NCBI RefSeq assembly: GCF_024809855.1
Contig: NZ_JANUEM010000003.1
Coordinates: forward strand, 1 to 64,000
Source: Rheinheimera pacifica
GTDB taxonomy: Bacteria > Pseudomonadota > Gammaproteobacteria > Enterobacterales > Alteromonadaceae
Direction: 5' to 3'
DNA length: 64,000 nt
Part shown: piece after piece, positions 34,866 through 43,733 of the stretch
Layout: every line of letters starts with the position of its first letter
Position numbering within the stretch: position 1 is the stretch's first letter
Translations under genes and position numbers: made by a program
The notes under the pieces: generated by a model
The model's database searches: none
What the model was told of the DNA's origin: nothing
What the model saw: only the letters and a program-made list of their open reading frames with translations

Positions 34866-34888
34866 GCCGCATTCAGGAGAACAGTAAC

Positions 34889-37201
34889 ATGGCTATGCAG
34901 TACACTTTATTAGCATTGGCAGTAACGGGCGCCTTTACCGGCCAGGTACTGGCGGATAACACCACGCCAGAGCTGGATACCGTATCGGTAACCGCACAGG
35001 CGGTGCAAACTCAGGCTAACAGCAAACAAACCGAGCAACTCAGCGCACAACAGCTGCAACAGCAACAAGCGCAAAATATTGCCGATGCAGTGCGCTTTGT
35101 GCCTGGCGTTACCACTACCGATATGGGCCGCTTTGGCAGTAATGGCTTTAATATCCGTGGTTTAGATGGCGACAGGGTAGCCATTACTGTAGATGGTTTA
35201 TCGCTGGGAGAAACGCTGGACCCGCCCACTTTTGTTGCTTATGAGTTTTTCCGTTCTGCCAGAGGTGGAGTCGATATCGATGCACTAAAGCAAATTGAAA
35301 TTGTAAAAGGGGCTGATGCTATCGCCGCCGGCAGCGGCGCTTTAGGTGGGGCGGTATTGTTTGTTACCAAAGATCCGGCCGACTATTTAACTGCAGAAGG
35401 TGATGACAGCCATATTGGCTTGTCTGCCGGTTTTAGTGGCTCAAATGACGAAACCTCATTCAGTGGCACTGTGGCTAACCGCAGCGGCAAGCTGGAATCT
35501 TTACTGGTGTATACCCGCCGTGATGGCAGTGAAACTGAAACGGCCCGCTCTGGTGAAAATATCAGCGGTGCCGGGCGTACTATTGCCGATCCGCTGGATT
35601 ACAGTAGCAATAATATTCTGGCTAAGTTGCAATATCAGCTAACGGATAGCCAACGCCTGGGCTGGACCGGCGAATACTTTAAACAAAAAAGCGAGCTGGA
35701 CAACCAATCCAGGCTGGACAGCACTTATTTATCCCGCTTGGGTGATGATGAAATTGAGCGTAAACGCTTTGGCCTGCAATATGAGTGGCTGGCCGCCCAG
35801 AGTTTTGCCGACAGCGTAAATGCCACACTGGATTACCAGTCAAACTACACTCATGGTTTAACCACCATGCTCACCACCGGTTGCAGTGGTGCAGTAAATG
35901 GTGAAGTATCGCCTTGCCTGCGCAGTGAAGACCGTGATTTTAAGCAGCAACAACTGAAACTGGCTGTGGCGCTGGATAAAGAACTATTTGGCAATACTGT
36001 GCACCAGCAGTGGTTGTATGGTGGTTCGGCTGAGCGGCGCAGCGTGGAATATTCTGCTGTTGACCGCCGTTATATTGGCCAGACAGATGAGCTGGCCAGC
36101 CCGCCGGTAATTGATCCGGATCAGGTACCCAAAACCGATGTTACTGCACTTAGCCTGTATGCCCGTGATGTGATCACGTTTGACCCTCGCTGGACTTTAC
36201 GTATCGGCGGCCGCTTTGACTCGCTAAAGTACAGCCCGGAGTTAGATGAACAGTTTAGTGATGACAGCCAAACCGTAGGCGACGTCGATTTCAGCGCCTT
36301 TACCTGGCAAACTAACCTGACCTACCAGATAGCTCCGGCGCATCAGGTATGGGTTCAGGCCGGGCGCGGTTTTCGGGCGCCAACCGTAGCAGAAATGTAT
36401 TCCCCCACCTCGCTGATCAGCCGCACTGAACAAGCAACCGGCGTCATCGTGGATGACTTATGGAGCAGTATCGCTAACCCGGATTTAAAAGCCGAGCGTA
36501 GCCTTAACCTGGAAACCGGTTACCGCTATCAAACCGACAACCTGTTACTGGGCGTATCGCTGTTTAAAGATCAATACAGCGATATGATTGACACAGTTAC
36601 CCGGATACAAAACCCTGATGTGGTGTATGAAACCTGTAGCCGTGGTGTTTGCACCGAGGCACAAGGTAACCAGTACAACACCATTGATAATATTGGCGAA
36701 ACCGACGTAAAAGGCGTAGAGCTTGAAGCCGCCTGGCGCTTTAGCCGAGCTTTTAGCTCGCGTTTGGCTTATTCGTATAACGAGGGTGAAAAAGAAAACG
36801 GTGACCCGCTGCGCAGCATTAACCCGGCTTCGGCAGTGCTGGGCTTTCGCTACGACGCCGCTAACTGGAATATTACTGCGAACGTAACGCACAGTGCGGC
36901 TAAAAAAGCCAAAGATGCCTATGACTCAACAGAAAGCTCTTTTGAAGCAAAGCCTTACCTGACCGACAGCTACACTGTTGTTGATCTGATGGCTACGCTG
37001 GACCTGACACCAAACTGGCAGCTGAGAGCCGGTATTTATAACCTGTTCGACGAAGAATACTACCAATGGCAACGGGTACGTTTTGTTACCAACTGGGTAG
37101 GCAGTGGTGTGCGCGGTGGTGTACTGGCTGACGGTACCGGCCTGCAGCGTTACAGCGAACCTGGCCGTTACGCCAAACTGGCCATTAGTTATAGTTTTTG
37201 A
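34889..37201 (+). CDS. TonB-dependent haem/haemoglobin receptor
   Basis: This 770-residue protein has a signal peptide ending GQVLA. The plug domain has GFNIRGLDGDRVAITVDGLS and IVKGADAIAAGSGALGGAV, and the barrel ends in ISYSF. The barrel carries a FRAP box (GFRAPTVAEMYSP) and an NPDL box (ANPDLKAERSLNLE), the paired motifs of haem receptors (HemR, HmuR, HasR type). Two Cys pairs lie in extracellular loops. Fur boxes upstream and the operon's own TonB-ExbBD support haem import. Its stop overlaps the tonB start (TGATG). Confidence 0.88.
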   Translation: MAMQYTLLALAVTGAFTGQVLADNTTPELDTVSVTAQAVQTQANSKQTEQLSAQQLQQQQAQNIADAVRFVPGVTTTDMGRFGSNGFNIRGLDGDRVAITVDGLSLGETLDPPTFVAYEFFRSARGGVDIDALKQIEIVKGADAIAAGSGALGGAVLFVTKDPADYLTAEGDDSHIGLSAGFSGSNDETSFSGTVANRSGKLESLLVYTRRDGSETETARSGENISGAGRTIADPLDYSSNNILAKLQYQLTDSQRLGWTGEYFKQKSELDNQSRLDSTYLSRLGDDEIERKRFGLQYEWLAAQSFADSVNATLDYQSNYTHGLTTMLTTGCSGAVNGEVSPCLRSEDRDFKQQQLKLAVALDKELFGNTVHQQWLYGGSAERRSVEYSAVDRRYIGQTDELASPPVIDPDQVPKTDVTALSLYARDVITFDPRWTLRIGGRFDSLKYSPELDEQFSDDSQTVGDVDFSAFTWQTNLTYQIAPAHQVWVQAGRGFRAPTVAEMYSPTSLISRTEQATGVIVDDLWSSIANPDLKAERSLNLETGYRYQTDNLLLGVSLFKDQYSDMIDTVTRIQNPDVVYETCSRGVCTEAQGNQYNTIDNIGETDVKGVELEAAWRFSRAFSSRLAYSYNEGEKENGDPLRSINPASAVLGFRYDAANWNITANVTHSAAKKAKDAYDSTESSFEAKPYLTDSYTVVDLMATLDLTPNWQLRAGIYNLFDEEYYQWQRVRFVTNWVGSGVRGGVLADGTGLQRYSEPGRYAKLAISYSF

Positions 37202-38010
37202 TGTTTTCTCCCGCTGCTATGCAACCGCTGGCGCAAAGCCTTCCCCCTGCTGTTAAAGCAGGGGGCTTTTTGCTTACGCTGATTGCCGTAAGTGGTGCAC
37301 ATTTATTGCCACTGGCCTGGTATCTGGCAGCACAGGAAAATACCGTAACAGTAAAGCCGCCGGTATTAACCGGGGTATTGGTATCACAACCGGCATCGCA
37401 GCAAACTGCCGCGCCACCACCAAAGCAAAAGCCCGTGGTTACAGCAGAAACGCAACCGGTAGTAAAACAAGAAATTAAGCCTGCAGTTAAACCGGCAGCT
37501 AAGCGTGAGCTAAAGCAAACTCAGGCAGATAAAAAGCCCGCTAAAGCGACAGAACAAGCACCGCTAACAACAGCCGTAACAAAAACCGCCGAAACAGAAA
37601 TCGCCGTAACAAAAACCGCCGAAACAGAAATCGCCGTAACAAAAACCATAGCACAGCCGGTTACTGAGCCAGCTAACCCTGTAGCAAAACACAGCCACGC
37701 GGCTAAAGCCGTGCCGGTTTCAGCACCGGTGCTAAATGCTACAGCGCACTACAATGCGCCGCCGGTATACCCGCAGTTATCGCGCAAACTGCGCGAGCAG
37801 GGCACAGTGGTGTTGGAACTTACCGTGCTGGTTAACGGCACCGTAGCTGATGTTATCGTGCTGCAAAGCAGCGGCTATCCAAGATTAGATCAGGCTGCGC
37901 TCAGTGCCGTGCAGCACTGGCGTTATCAGGCGGCACGCCGCGCTGAAACAGCCATAGATTACCGCTACCGCCAGCGGGTTGCATTTTCCTTAACCGAAGG
38001 AGTTAACTGA
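37201..38010 (+). CDS. tonB: TonB energy-transducing protein
   Basis: This 269-residue protein has one N-terminal membrane helix (about 18-40) and a long Pro/Lys/Ala/Thr-rich periplasmic spacer (about 55-180). A TonB C-terminal domain follows from about 182 (YNAPPVYPQLSRKLREQGTV, LQSSGYPRLDQAALSAV). It links the proton motive force from ExbBD to outer-membrane receptors, presumably the haem receptor just upstream. The spacer contains a 30-base tandem repeat, so its length may vary between strains. Confidence 0.9.
   Translation: MFSPAAMQPLAQSLPPAVKAGGFLLTLIAVSGAHLLPLAWYLAAQENTVTVKPPVLTGVLVSQPASQQTAAPPPKQKPVVTAETQPVVKQEIKPAVKPAAKRELKQTQADKKPAKATEQAPLTTAVTKTAETEIAVTKTAETEIAVTKTIAQPVTEPANPVAKHSHAAKAVPVSAPVLNATAHYNAPPVYPQLSRKLREQGTVVLELTVLVNGTVADVIVLQSSGYPRLDQAALSAVQHWRYQAARRAETAIDYRYRQRVAFSLTEGVN
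37573..37647 (+). repeat. 30-bp tandem repeat inside tonB
   Basis: The unit GCCGTAACAAAAACCGCCGA plus AACAGAAATC occurs at 37573-37602 and 37603-37632 with no mismatch, then half a unit to 37647. It encodes AVTKTAETEI repeats in the periplasmic spacer and keeps the frame (10 codons per unit). Confidence 0.85.
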
Positions 38011-38750
38011 TGACACAACTGACAGACAACCCTTATGGCTTAGCCGCGCTTTGGGCGCAGGGTGACTGGGTAATAAAAGGCGTGGCGTTGTTGCTGTTGT
38101 TAATGTCGGTTGCCAGCTGGAGCGTAATTATCTGGCGCAGCCTGATGCTGTGGCGCCTGCGCCCGGCCAATATTGCTTCGCGGGATTTCTGGCATGCACA
38201 AAGCTTTGCTCAGGGCTTGCAGTTACTGCAGCCGCACAACAATGCCAGCCCATACCGGTTGTTGGCCGAAGAAGGCCAGGCGGCGGTCGATCATCACAGC
38301 CTGCACAAAGCCGATTTACACGGCCAGTTAAGTTTAAACGACTGGCTAAGCGCCTGTTTGCGTAACGCCATTGACGACAATGTACAACAACTACAGCGTG
38401 GCTTGCCGGTGCTGGCGTCGGTAGGTTCAACTGCACCTTTTATCGGCCTGTTTGGCACAGTGTGGGGCATTTATCATGCACTGGTTAGTATTGGTGTATC
38501 TGGCCAGGCCGGCATTGATAAAGTAGCCGGTCCGGTAGGTGAGGCATTAATTATGACTGCCGTTGGCCTGGCGGTGGCCATACCGGCAGTGCTGGGCTAT
38601 AACGCACTGCAACGGGCTAATAAAGGTGTTATTACCCGGCTTAACCGTTTTGCCCATCAGTTGCATGCGTATTTTCTTACCGGCGCGGCGCCCAAAGCCA
38701 GTGTCAGTGTGTTAACCACTAAACAGGCCAGTAACGAGGAGAGTGCTTAA
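38010..38750 (+). CDS. exbB: ExbB proton-channel subunit
   Basis: This 246-residue member of the MotA/TolQ/ExbB family has three membrane helices. The conserved ones are LPVLASVGSTAPFIGLFGTV (about 132-150) and VGEALIMTAVGLAVAIPAVL (about 175-195). It forms the proton channel with ExbD and powers TonB. Its ATG overlaps the tonB stop (TGATG). Confidence 0.92.
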   Translation: MTQLTDNPYGLAALWAQGDWVIKGVALLLLLMSVASWSVIIWRSLMLWRLRPANIASRDFWHAQSFAQGLQLLQPHNNASPYRLLAEEGQAAVDHHSLHKADLHGQLSLNDWLSACLRNAIDDNVQQLQRGLPVLASVGSTAPFIGLFGTVWGIYHALVSIGVSGQAGIDKVAGPVGEALIMTAVGLAVAIPAVLGYNALQRANKGVITRLNRFAHQLHAYFLTGAAPKASVSVLTTKQASNEESA

Positions 38751-39161
38751 ATGGCTTTTGCTACAGGCTCGCAGGATGATGAAATCATCAGCGAAATTAA
38801 TATGACACCGCTGGTGGATGTGATGCTGGTACTGCTGATTATTTTTATGATCACCATGCCGGTGCTTACTCAGACCGTGCTGGTAGATTTACCTCAGGCC
38901 AGTGCAGCACCCGCTACCACACAGCCCGACAGCATTGCTATTAGTGTACTGCGCGACGGCAGCGTGCAGTGGAATAGCGAAGGAGTAACGGCAGAGCAAC
39001 TGCAACACCAGCTGGCACAAATAGCACAGTTACCCCAGCAACCTCCATTGCAGTTAATGGCTGATAAAGCGGTAGAATACCAGCATGTGCTTAACGTAAT
39101 GGCGCTGGCACAACAGTTGGGCATTACGCAGTTGGGTTTTGTTACTGAGCCGGTTGAATAA
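38751..39161 (+). CDS. exbD: ExbD proton-channel subunit
   Basis: This 136-residue protein has the ExbD pattern: a short cytoplasmic N-terminus, INMTPLVDVMLVLLIIFMI with the proton-carrying Asp in the only membrane helix, and a periplasmic domain. It starts on the base after the exbB stop. It completes the dedicated TonB system of the haem operon. Confidence 0.92.
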   Translation: MAFATGSQDDEIISEINMTPLVDVMLVLLIIFMITMPVLTQTVLVDLPQASAAPATTQPDSIAISVLRDGSVQWNSEGVTAEQLQHQLAQIAQLPQQPPLQLMADKAVEYQHVLNVMALAQQLGITQLGFVTEPVE

Positions 39162-39271
39162 CGCCGATGCATAGCTTTCACATGGCGGGTGGCTAAGGTA
39201 AATTATCACTTTTACAGCAACAGCAAGCCCGTTTTTTCAGATGTGAAGCGGCCAAGAGTTATGGTTACAGT

Positions 39272-39661
39272 ATGCATAAGAACTTGCTCGATATTATAAA
39301 TCGCCGCCAGTTGGTGTCGGCAATAAATAAAACTAAATGGCGCGAGTTGTGCCAGGAGTTTGGTGAGCGTCACTCACTAAATATTAGCGTGCGTTATAAA
39401 TTGATTACCTCAGAACAGGTGCTGGGGTTTAGCCCTGTTTGGTGGGATGAGCTGTTTGCCGAGAGCTCAGCAATAGAATGGCTGGATTTTGATCCCCTGG
39501 TGAAAGAACACCAGGGGCGTCTTATCGCAGATAAAGTAACGGATGTTTCGGCTGAAATATTAGCCATACTTAATAAGCACGGCATTAAATACACCGCGCA
39601 AGAATCTTATTTCCGGGTCTGGGGTTATCTGAACCCTGGAATTGACCCTAAATTCGTATAA
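39272..39661 (+). CDS. Uncharacterised small cytoplasmic protein (DUF6678-like?)
   Basis: This 129-residue soluble protein begins MHKNLLDIINRRQLVSAINK and has TKWRELCQEF and SSAIEWLDFDPLV motifs. It has no signal peptide or membrane segment. The NKTKWREL start and IEWLD motif recall DUF6678 proteins, which often sit alone or near toxin genes as possible immunity proteins. That match is from memory and weak. It stands alone between exbD and an EamA gene. Confidence 0.5.
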   Translation: MHKNLLDIINRRQLVSAINKTKWRELCQEFGERHSLNISVRYKLITSEQVLGFSPVWWDELFAESSAIEWLDFDPLVKEHQGRLIADKVTDVSAEILAILNKHGIKYTAQESYFRVWGYLNPGIDPKFV

Positions 39662-39726
39662 CGATGTAAAGCCTCCTGTTTTAGTGCTAGCCTGCTGCAA
39701 ACTATGCTGCTTTATAAGGCTTTGCT

Positions 39727-40581
39727 ATGCCCTATACCCGTGTTGTGCTGTTAACCCTGCTGGCGCTTGTCGCCTTTGCCGGTAATTCGCTGTTGTGCCG
39801 TGCCGCACTGGCTCATACCCAGATAGATGCCGCCAGTTTTACTAGTATCCGGCTGATATCCGGTGCTGTGGCATTGTGGGCCTTGGTAACTTTACGCCGG
39901 GGTGAGCATAGTGGCCGGGGTAACTGGCTATCGGCGCTGGCGCTGTTTGTTTATGCTGCCGGGTTTTCATTTGCTTATATTCAATTGAACACCGGTATTG
40001 GCGCCCTGATACTGTTCGGCGCGGTGCAAACCAGCATGATAGCTTACGGCTTGTGGCGTGGTGAGCGCTTTAGTTTGTTACAGTGGTTAGGTTTGCTGCT
40101 GGCTTGTTCGGGGCTTATTGGTTTGTTGCTGCCGGGGCTGTCGGCACCGCCGCTGTCGGGAGCTTTGCTGATGTTAGCTGCCGGTGTAGCTTGGGGTGTG
40201 TACTCGCTGCGCGGTAAAGGCGCAGGCGATCCGCTTGCGGTAACCAGTGGTAACTTTATCCGCGCCGTGCCGATGGCGTTGCTGCTAAGTGTGTTGTTAG
40301 TAAAGCAGGCGTCGTTAGACAGCGCCGGGGTGTGGTATGCGCTGTTATCGGGTGTTTTAACCTCTGGTATCGGTTATGCGATCTGGTACACCGCTTTACC
40401 GTTACTCAAAGCAACAACGGCAGCCACGGTGCAGCTAAGTGTGCCGGTGCTGGCAGCACTGGGCGGCGTATTATTATTGCAGGAGCCACTAACACTGCGT
40501 TTGTTGCTGGCATCGCTGGCTATTTTGGGCGGCATCGCATTGGTGGTGTTAGCTGCAAACCGTACACGGCTATTACGTTAG
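39727..40581 (+). CDS. EamA/DMT-family transporter
   Basis: This 284-residue protein has ten predicted membrane helices in two EamA halves (FAGNSLLCRAALAH and FTSIRLISGAVALW in the first; GVAWGVYSLRGKG and GIGYAIWYTALPLLKATTAA in the second). DMT transporters export amino acids or other small metabolites across the inner membrane. The substrate cannot be told. It ends at a two-way terminator shared with the S10 peptidase gene. Confidence 0.85.
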   Translation: MPYTRVVLLTLLALVAFAGNSLLCRAALAHTQIDAASFTSIRLISGAVALWALVTLRRGEHSGRGNWLSALALFVYAAGFSFAYIQLNTGIGALILFGAVQTSMIAYGLWRGERFSLLQWLGLLLACSGLIGLLLPGLSAPPLSGALLMLAAGVAWGVYSLRGKGAGDPLAVTSGNFIRAVPMALLLSVLLVKQASLDSAGVWYALLSGVLTSGIGYAIWYTALPLLKATTAATVQLSVPVLAALGGVLLLQEPLTLRLLLASLAILGGIALVVLAANRTRLLR

Positions 40582-40590
40582 CTTTAAAGC

Positions 40591-40616
40591 AAAATCCCCG
40601 CCGAAGCAGGGATTTT
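40591..40616. terminator. Bidirectional terminator
   Basis: AAAATCCC (40591-40598) pairs with GGGATTTT (40609-40616). The A run on one side and T run on the other serve both converging genes. Confidence 0.75.
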
Positions 40617-40640
40617 ATCTAATAACGTTTTGCAGCAGGA

Positions 40641-42143
40641 TCAATACTTCGCGGCTACACCTTCGGCCGGTAAAGCGCCTAAGATAAACTCACGCAGGTC
40701 GTCGTTCGACTTTTTCAAATCTTCATAACGCAGGTACATCATATGGCCGCTGCGGTAGCCTTTAAAACTCAAGCGATGTTTCATTTTACCGCTTGGATCC
40801 AGCTGCCACATATTGTACTTGCCATCAAAATAGTTGGTGGCGCCGTCAAAGTAACCAGATTGCGTCATGACTTTAAGGTAGGGGTTTTGTGCCATGGCCT
40901 GGCGCAGGTTTTCGCCGGTGTTGTCGTCAGATCTGTCCCACGGGTGTACCGGGCCAAACATATTGTATTTAATGTCGGTTTTGTATTTCAGATCATTGCG
41001 CAGGTAGTGATTAATGGCCGGGGTAAACGAGTGCAACCAGGATGTTAGCTCAGCGTTGTAGTCTGGCCGGTCTCCTGCGTCGCGTTTATCAATACCTAAA
41101 TAGCGTGAATCCAGCCGGCCAACGGTTTGGCCACGGTCGCGCAGTAGTTCTTTCCAGAAATAGTTGGTAGGAATATCCAGGTTATTTTGCAGCACCGCCT
41201 GCAGTGATAAACCAGAATAGCTGGCGACCTGCTGGGCTATGCGTTGTTTTTCGTCGTTACTTATAGCGTTACCTTTAGCCAGTGCTGGCAGGTATTGGTT
41301 TAGCGTAAAGTCTTCTACTTCCGGCAAAATATCGTATAAATCTTTTTGCTGCAGGCCGCTGTTAAGCTTCTTGTGGTACCAGGCAGTGGCGGCAAAATAT
41401 GGCAGACGGTTAGCCGCTTTAACCGGGCCGGCACGTTCTATACCTAAGTCGGTAGGTGATACCAGTACCACGCCGTTTAAATACATCCATTGCTGGTTTT
41501 GCAGTGCCAGCGCCAGGCCTGATACCCGGGTAGTGCCGTAGCTTTCGCCAATTAAAAACTTGGGTGATTGCCAGCGCTCAGTGCGGGTAACAAAAGTATT
41601 AATCCACTCGGCCAGGTACTTTACGTCGGCATTAACGCCAAAGAACATTTTTTGCTGCTGATCTTTTGATGGCATTTTACCGTCTTTACCCGGCAATACG
41701 CGCGAGTAACCGGTATTTACCGGGTTAACAAATACAATGTCGGCAACATCAAGTACAGAATACGGGTTGGTTTTTACACCATATGGCTGCACCGGATAAC
41801 CTTCTTCATCAATTACCAGCGCTTTAGGGCCGGTGTAGGCAATGTGCATCCATACTGAAGCAGAGCCGGGGCCACCGTTAAATGAAATCAGCAATGGCCG
41901 TTTGCTGCGATCTTTAATATCGCTGCGCTGATAATAGGTATAAAACAAGGTGGCGGTAGGTACGCCGTCTTCATCCCACACCGGCTGGGTGCCGGTAGTG
42001 GCGGTATAGCCAAAGCGTTTGCCGTTAACTTCGGTTTTATGCTCTGTGGTTACACTGTTGTCAATTTCAATCTGGCGCTCAGTTGCCAGCACCACAGTGC
42101 TGCATAGCAGCAGTAATAGCGCAATAGGTTGGAACAGTTTCAT
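40641..42143 (-). CDS. Serine carboxypeptidase (S10), exported
   Basis: This 500-residue protein has a signal peptide (ending VVLA). It has the S10 motifs: SFNGGPGSASVWMH (oxyanion region, about 88-100), the catalytic Ser in IGESYGTTR (about 201), the Asp near SGYFDGATNYFDG, and the His in GYRSGHMMYLR (about 470). It removes residues from peptide C-termini, probably in the periplasm. With oligopeptidase B and the M16 protease it suggests a peptide-scavenging lifestyle. Single gene, no operon partner. Confidence 0.87.
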   Translation of the reverse strand: MKLFQPIALLLLLCSTVVLATERQIEIDNSVTTEHKTEVNGKRFGYTATTGTQPVWDEDGVPTATLFYTYYQRSDIKDRSKRPLLISFNGGPGSASVWMHIAYTGPKALVIDEEGYPVQPYGVKTNPYSVLDVADIVFVNPVNTGYSRVLPGKDGKMPSKDQQQKMFFGVNADVKYLAEWINTFVTRTERWQSPKFLIGESYGTTRVSGLALALQNQQWMYLNGVVLVSPTDLGIERAGPVKAANRLPYFAATAWYHKKLNSGLQQKDLYDILPEVEDFTLNQYLPALAKGNAISNDEKQRIAQQVASYSGLSLQAVLQNNLDIPTNYFWKELLRDRGQTVGRLDSRYLGIDKRDAGDRPDYNAELTSWLHSFTPAINHYLRNDLKYKTDIKYNMFGPVHPWDRSDDNTGENLRQAMAQNPYLKVMTQSGYFDGATNYFDGKYNMWQLDPSGKMKHRLSFKGYRSGHMMYLRYEDLKKSNDDLREFILGALPAEGVAAKY

Positions 42144-42336
42144 CGGACCCCCGGATTATTATTATAGGTAAGTAATACCACTCTCTGTTTACCGTAAAAT
42201 GCCCGACAATTCAAAAGGCTTGAGACAAGCACCCTGAAATCCGGCTTAAGCTTTAATGTGCTAATTAAACGTTAAGCTAAACGAGTTAATAATACGAATG
42301 GTTATCAGTATTATGTTATTGATTATAAACATAATT

Positions 42337-42365
42337 TTGCGCACGCGGGAATTTTGGTCTACACT
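42337..42365 (+). promoter_or_regulatory. Sigma-70-type promoter for bacterioferritin pair
   Basis: TTGCGC (42337-42342) and TACACT (42360-42365) are 17 bases apart, about 39 bases before the first bfr start codon. No good Fur box overlaps it. Confidence 0.6.
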
Positions 42366-42403
42366 GTGCAACAATTCTTGTCGCGACAGAAAAGGTATAT
42401 TAC

Positions 42404-42877
42404 ATGAAAGGCAATCCACAGGTACTGTCTAAGCTGAATGAAGTACTGACAGCCGAACTAACGTCGATTAATCAGTACTTTCTGCATGCCCGCATCTATA
42501 AAAACTGGGGCTTAAAAGCACTTAACGATGTGTGCTACAAAAAGTCGATTAGAGATATGAAGCAGGCCGATGAGCTGATTGAGCGTATCTTAATGCTGGA
42601 AGGCCTGCCTAATTTACAGGCACTGGGTAAATTGCGTATTGGTGAAGACACGCCGGAAATGCTGCAGTGCGATATGGAGTTTCAGGTAGAACAATTGCCG
42701 CTGCTGCGTGCCACTATTGCATTATGCGAAACCGAGCAGGACTACGTTAGCCGCGATATTCTGACCGAAATTCTGGAATATGAAGAAGAACATCTGGACT
42801 GGCTGGAAACCCAGCAGCACCAAATCAGCACTATGGGGCTGGCAAATTATCTGCAGGCGCAGCTGGGAGGCGAGTAA
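42404..42877 (+). CDS. bfr: Bacterioferritin, haem-binding-type subunit
   Basis: This 157-residue protein closely resembles E. coli Bfr (MKG start, [31 protein letters not shown]). It keeps the haem ligand Met52 (in DMKQAD). Of the six di-iron ligands it has only Glu18, Glu127 and His130; positions 51, 54 and 94 are Asp, Gln and Gln. It should bind haem between subunits but not oxidise iron itself. The next gene has the opposite pattern, so the two probably form a mixed 24-mer. The genes are adjacent with no gap. Confidence 0.88.
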   Translation: MKGNPQVLSKLNEVLTAELTSINQYFLHARIYKNWGLKALNDVCYKKSIRDMKQADELIERILMLEGLPNLQALGKLRIGEDTPEMLQCDMEFQVEQLPLLRATIALCETEQDYVSRDILTEILEYEEEHLDWLETQQHQISTMGLANYLQAQLGGE

Positions 42878-43345
42878 ATGAAAGGCAACCGCAAAATTAT
42901 TGATGCACTGAATGTGCTTTTGGCCAACGAGCTGGCCGCGATGGATCAGTACTTTATCCACTCGCGTATGTACCACGATTGGGGCCTGCACAAGCTGTTC
43001 GAGCGTATTGATCACGAGTTTGATGACGAAAAAGGCCATGCCTCCAAGCTTATTGAGCGCATTATCTTCTTAGAAGGTGTGCCGGATATGAGCAAACGTG
43101 ACGCCATTCACGTTGGCCAGGATGTACCCGCTATGCTACAAAACGATTTAAACGTAGAATACAGCGTGCAAAAGCTGTTAAAGCAAACCATGGCGCTGTG
43201 CGAGCAAGAGCAGGACTACGTTACCCGTGCGATGTTGCAACAGTTGCTGGACGATACCGAGGTAGACCACGCCCACTGGCTGGAGCAGCAACTTAACCTG
43301 ATTAAACTGCTGGGCCTGCCCAACTATCTTCAATCGCAGATGTAA
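42878..43345 (+). CDS. bfr: Bacterioferritin, ferroxidase-type subunit
   Basis: This 155-residue protein has Glu18, Glu51, His54 and Glu94, with the last Glu/His pair at 128/131 because of a one-residue insertion (LLDDTEVDHAHWLE). The di-iron centre is thus complete. Position 52 is Lys rather than the haem ligand Met. It should oxidise and load iron while the partner subunit supplies haem for iron release. Paired subunits of this kind are known in several proteobacteria. Its ATG follows the stop of the first gene directly. Confidence 0.88.
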   Translation: MKGNRKIIDALNVLLANELAAMDQYFIHSRMYHDWGLHKLFERIDHEFDDEKGHASKLIERIIFLEGVPDMSKRDAIHVGQDVPAMLQNDLNVEYSVQKLLKQTMALCEQEQDYVTRAMLQQLLDDTEVDHAHWLEQQLNLIKLLGLPNYLQSQM

Positions 43346-43354
43346 TAGCAGCGC

Positions 43355-43723
43355 TTATGAGCATGCAAAACAGTATTTTAGTTTTGCATGCAGTGCTGCC
43401 AGTTCAGCCTGGCCTTGTGGCTGGCGCCGGTATAGCCGGGTTAGCGCAATCAGCGGCATATACAACATATCCATACAGGCCTGGCGCTGCATTGCTGTGT
43501 GTTGCGGGTTCACAGCGCCGTCGGCCAGCGTAAACAGCGCATAGCGTAAACACCACTCCTGCAGCAGGCTGCTGTTTTGCCGCTCCAGCATAGTGGCCAG
43601 CTGGCAGCAGCGGCAGCTGTAATCAGATACCAGCCGGTGATAGTCGTCCGGCATGACCTTTCCTTGCTTTAGCTGCCGGCTCAGGCGGCTGAAATCCTGC
43701 CACAGTGAACTTTGTATCAGCAT
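43355..43723 (-). CDS. FagA-like protein of SOD locus
   Basis: This 122-residue soluble, helical, Cys-rich protein (SDYSCRCCQLATML, LKYCFACS) is downstream of the next gene on the same strand. Size and locus match FagA, the Fur-associated small protein of the Pseudomonas fagA-fumC-orfX-sodM cluster. The assignment rests on locus comparison; function is unknown there too. It is convergent with the bacterioferritin pair, 9 bases away, and I see no terminator between them. Confidence 0.5.
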   Translation of the reverse strand: MLIQSSLWQDFSRLSRQLKQGKVMPDDYHRLVSDYSCRCCQLATMLERQNSSLLQEWCLRYALFTLADGAVNPQHTAMQRQACMDMLYMPLIALTRLYRRQPQGQAELAALHAKLKYCFACS

Positions 43724-43733
43724 AATGTGCTCC

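Noticed and set aside
40641-42143. Open frames on the opposite strand inside the S10, M16, RegB and TonB receptor genes
   Set aside because: They lack ribosome sites and protein-like composition and lie wholly inside well-supported genes; they are shadows of codon bias.
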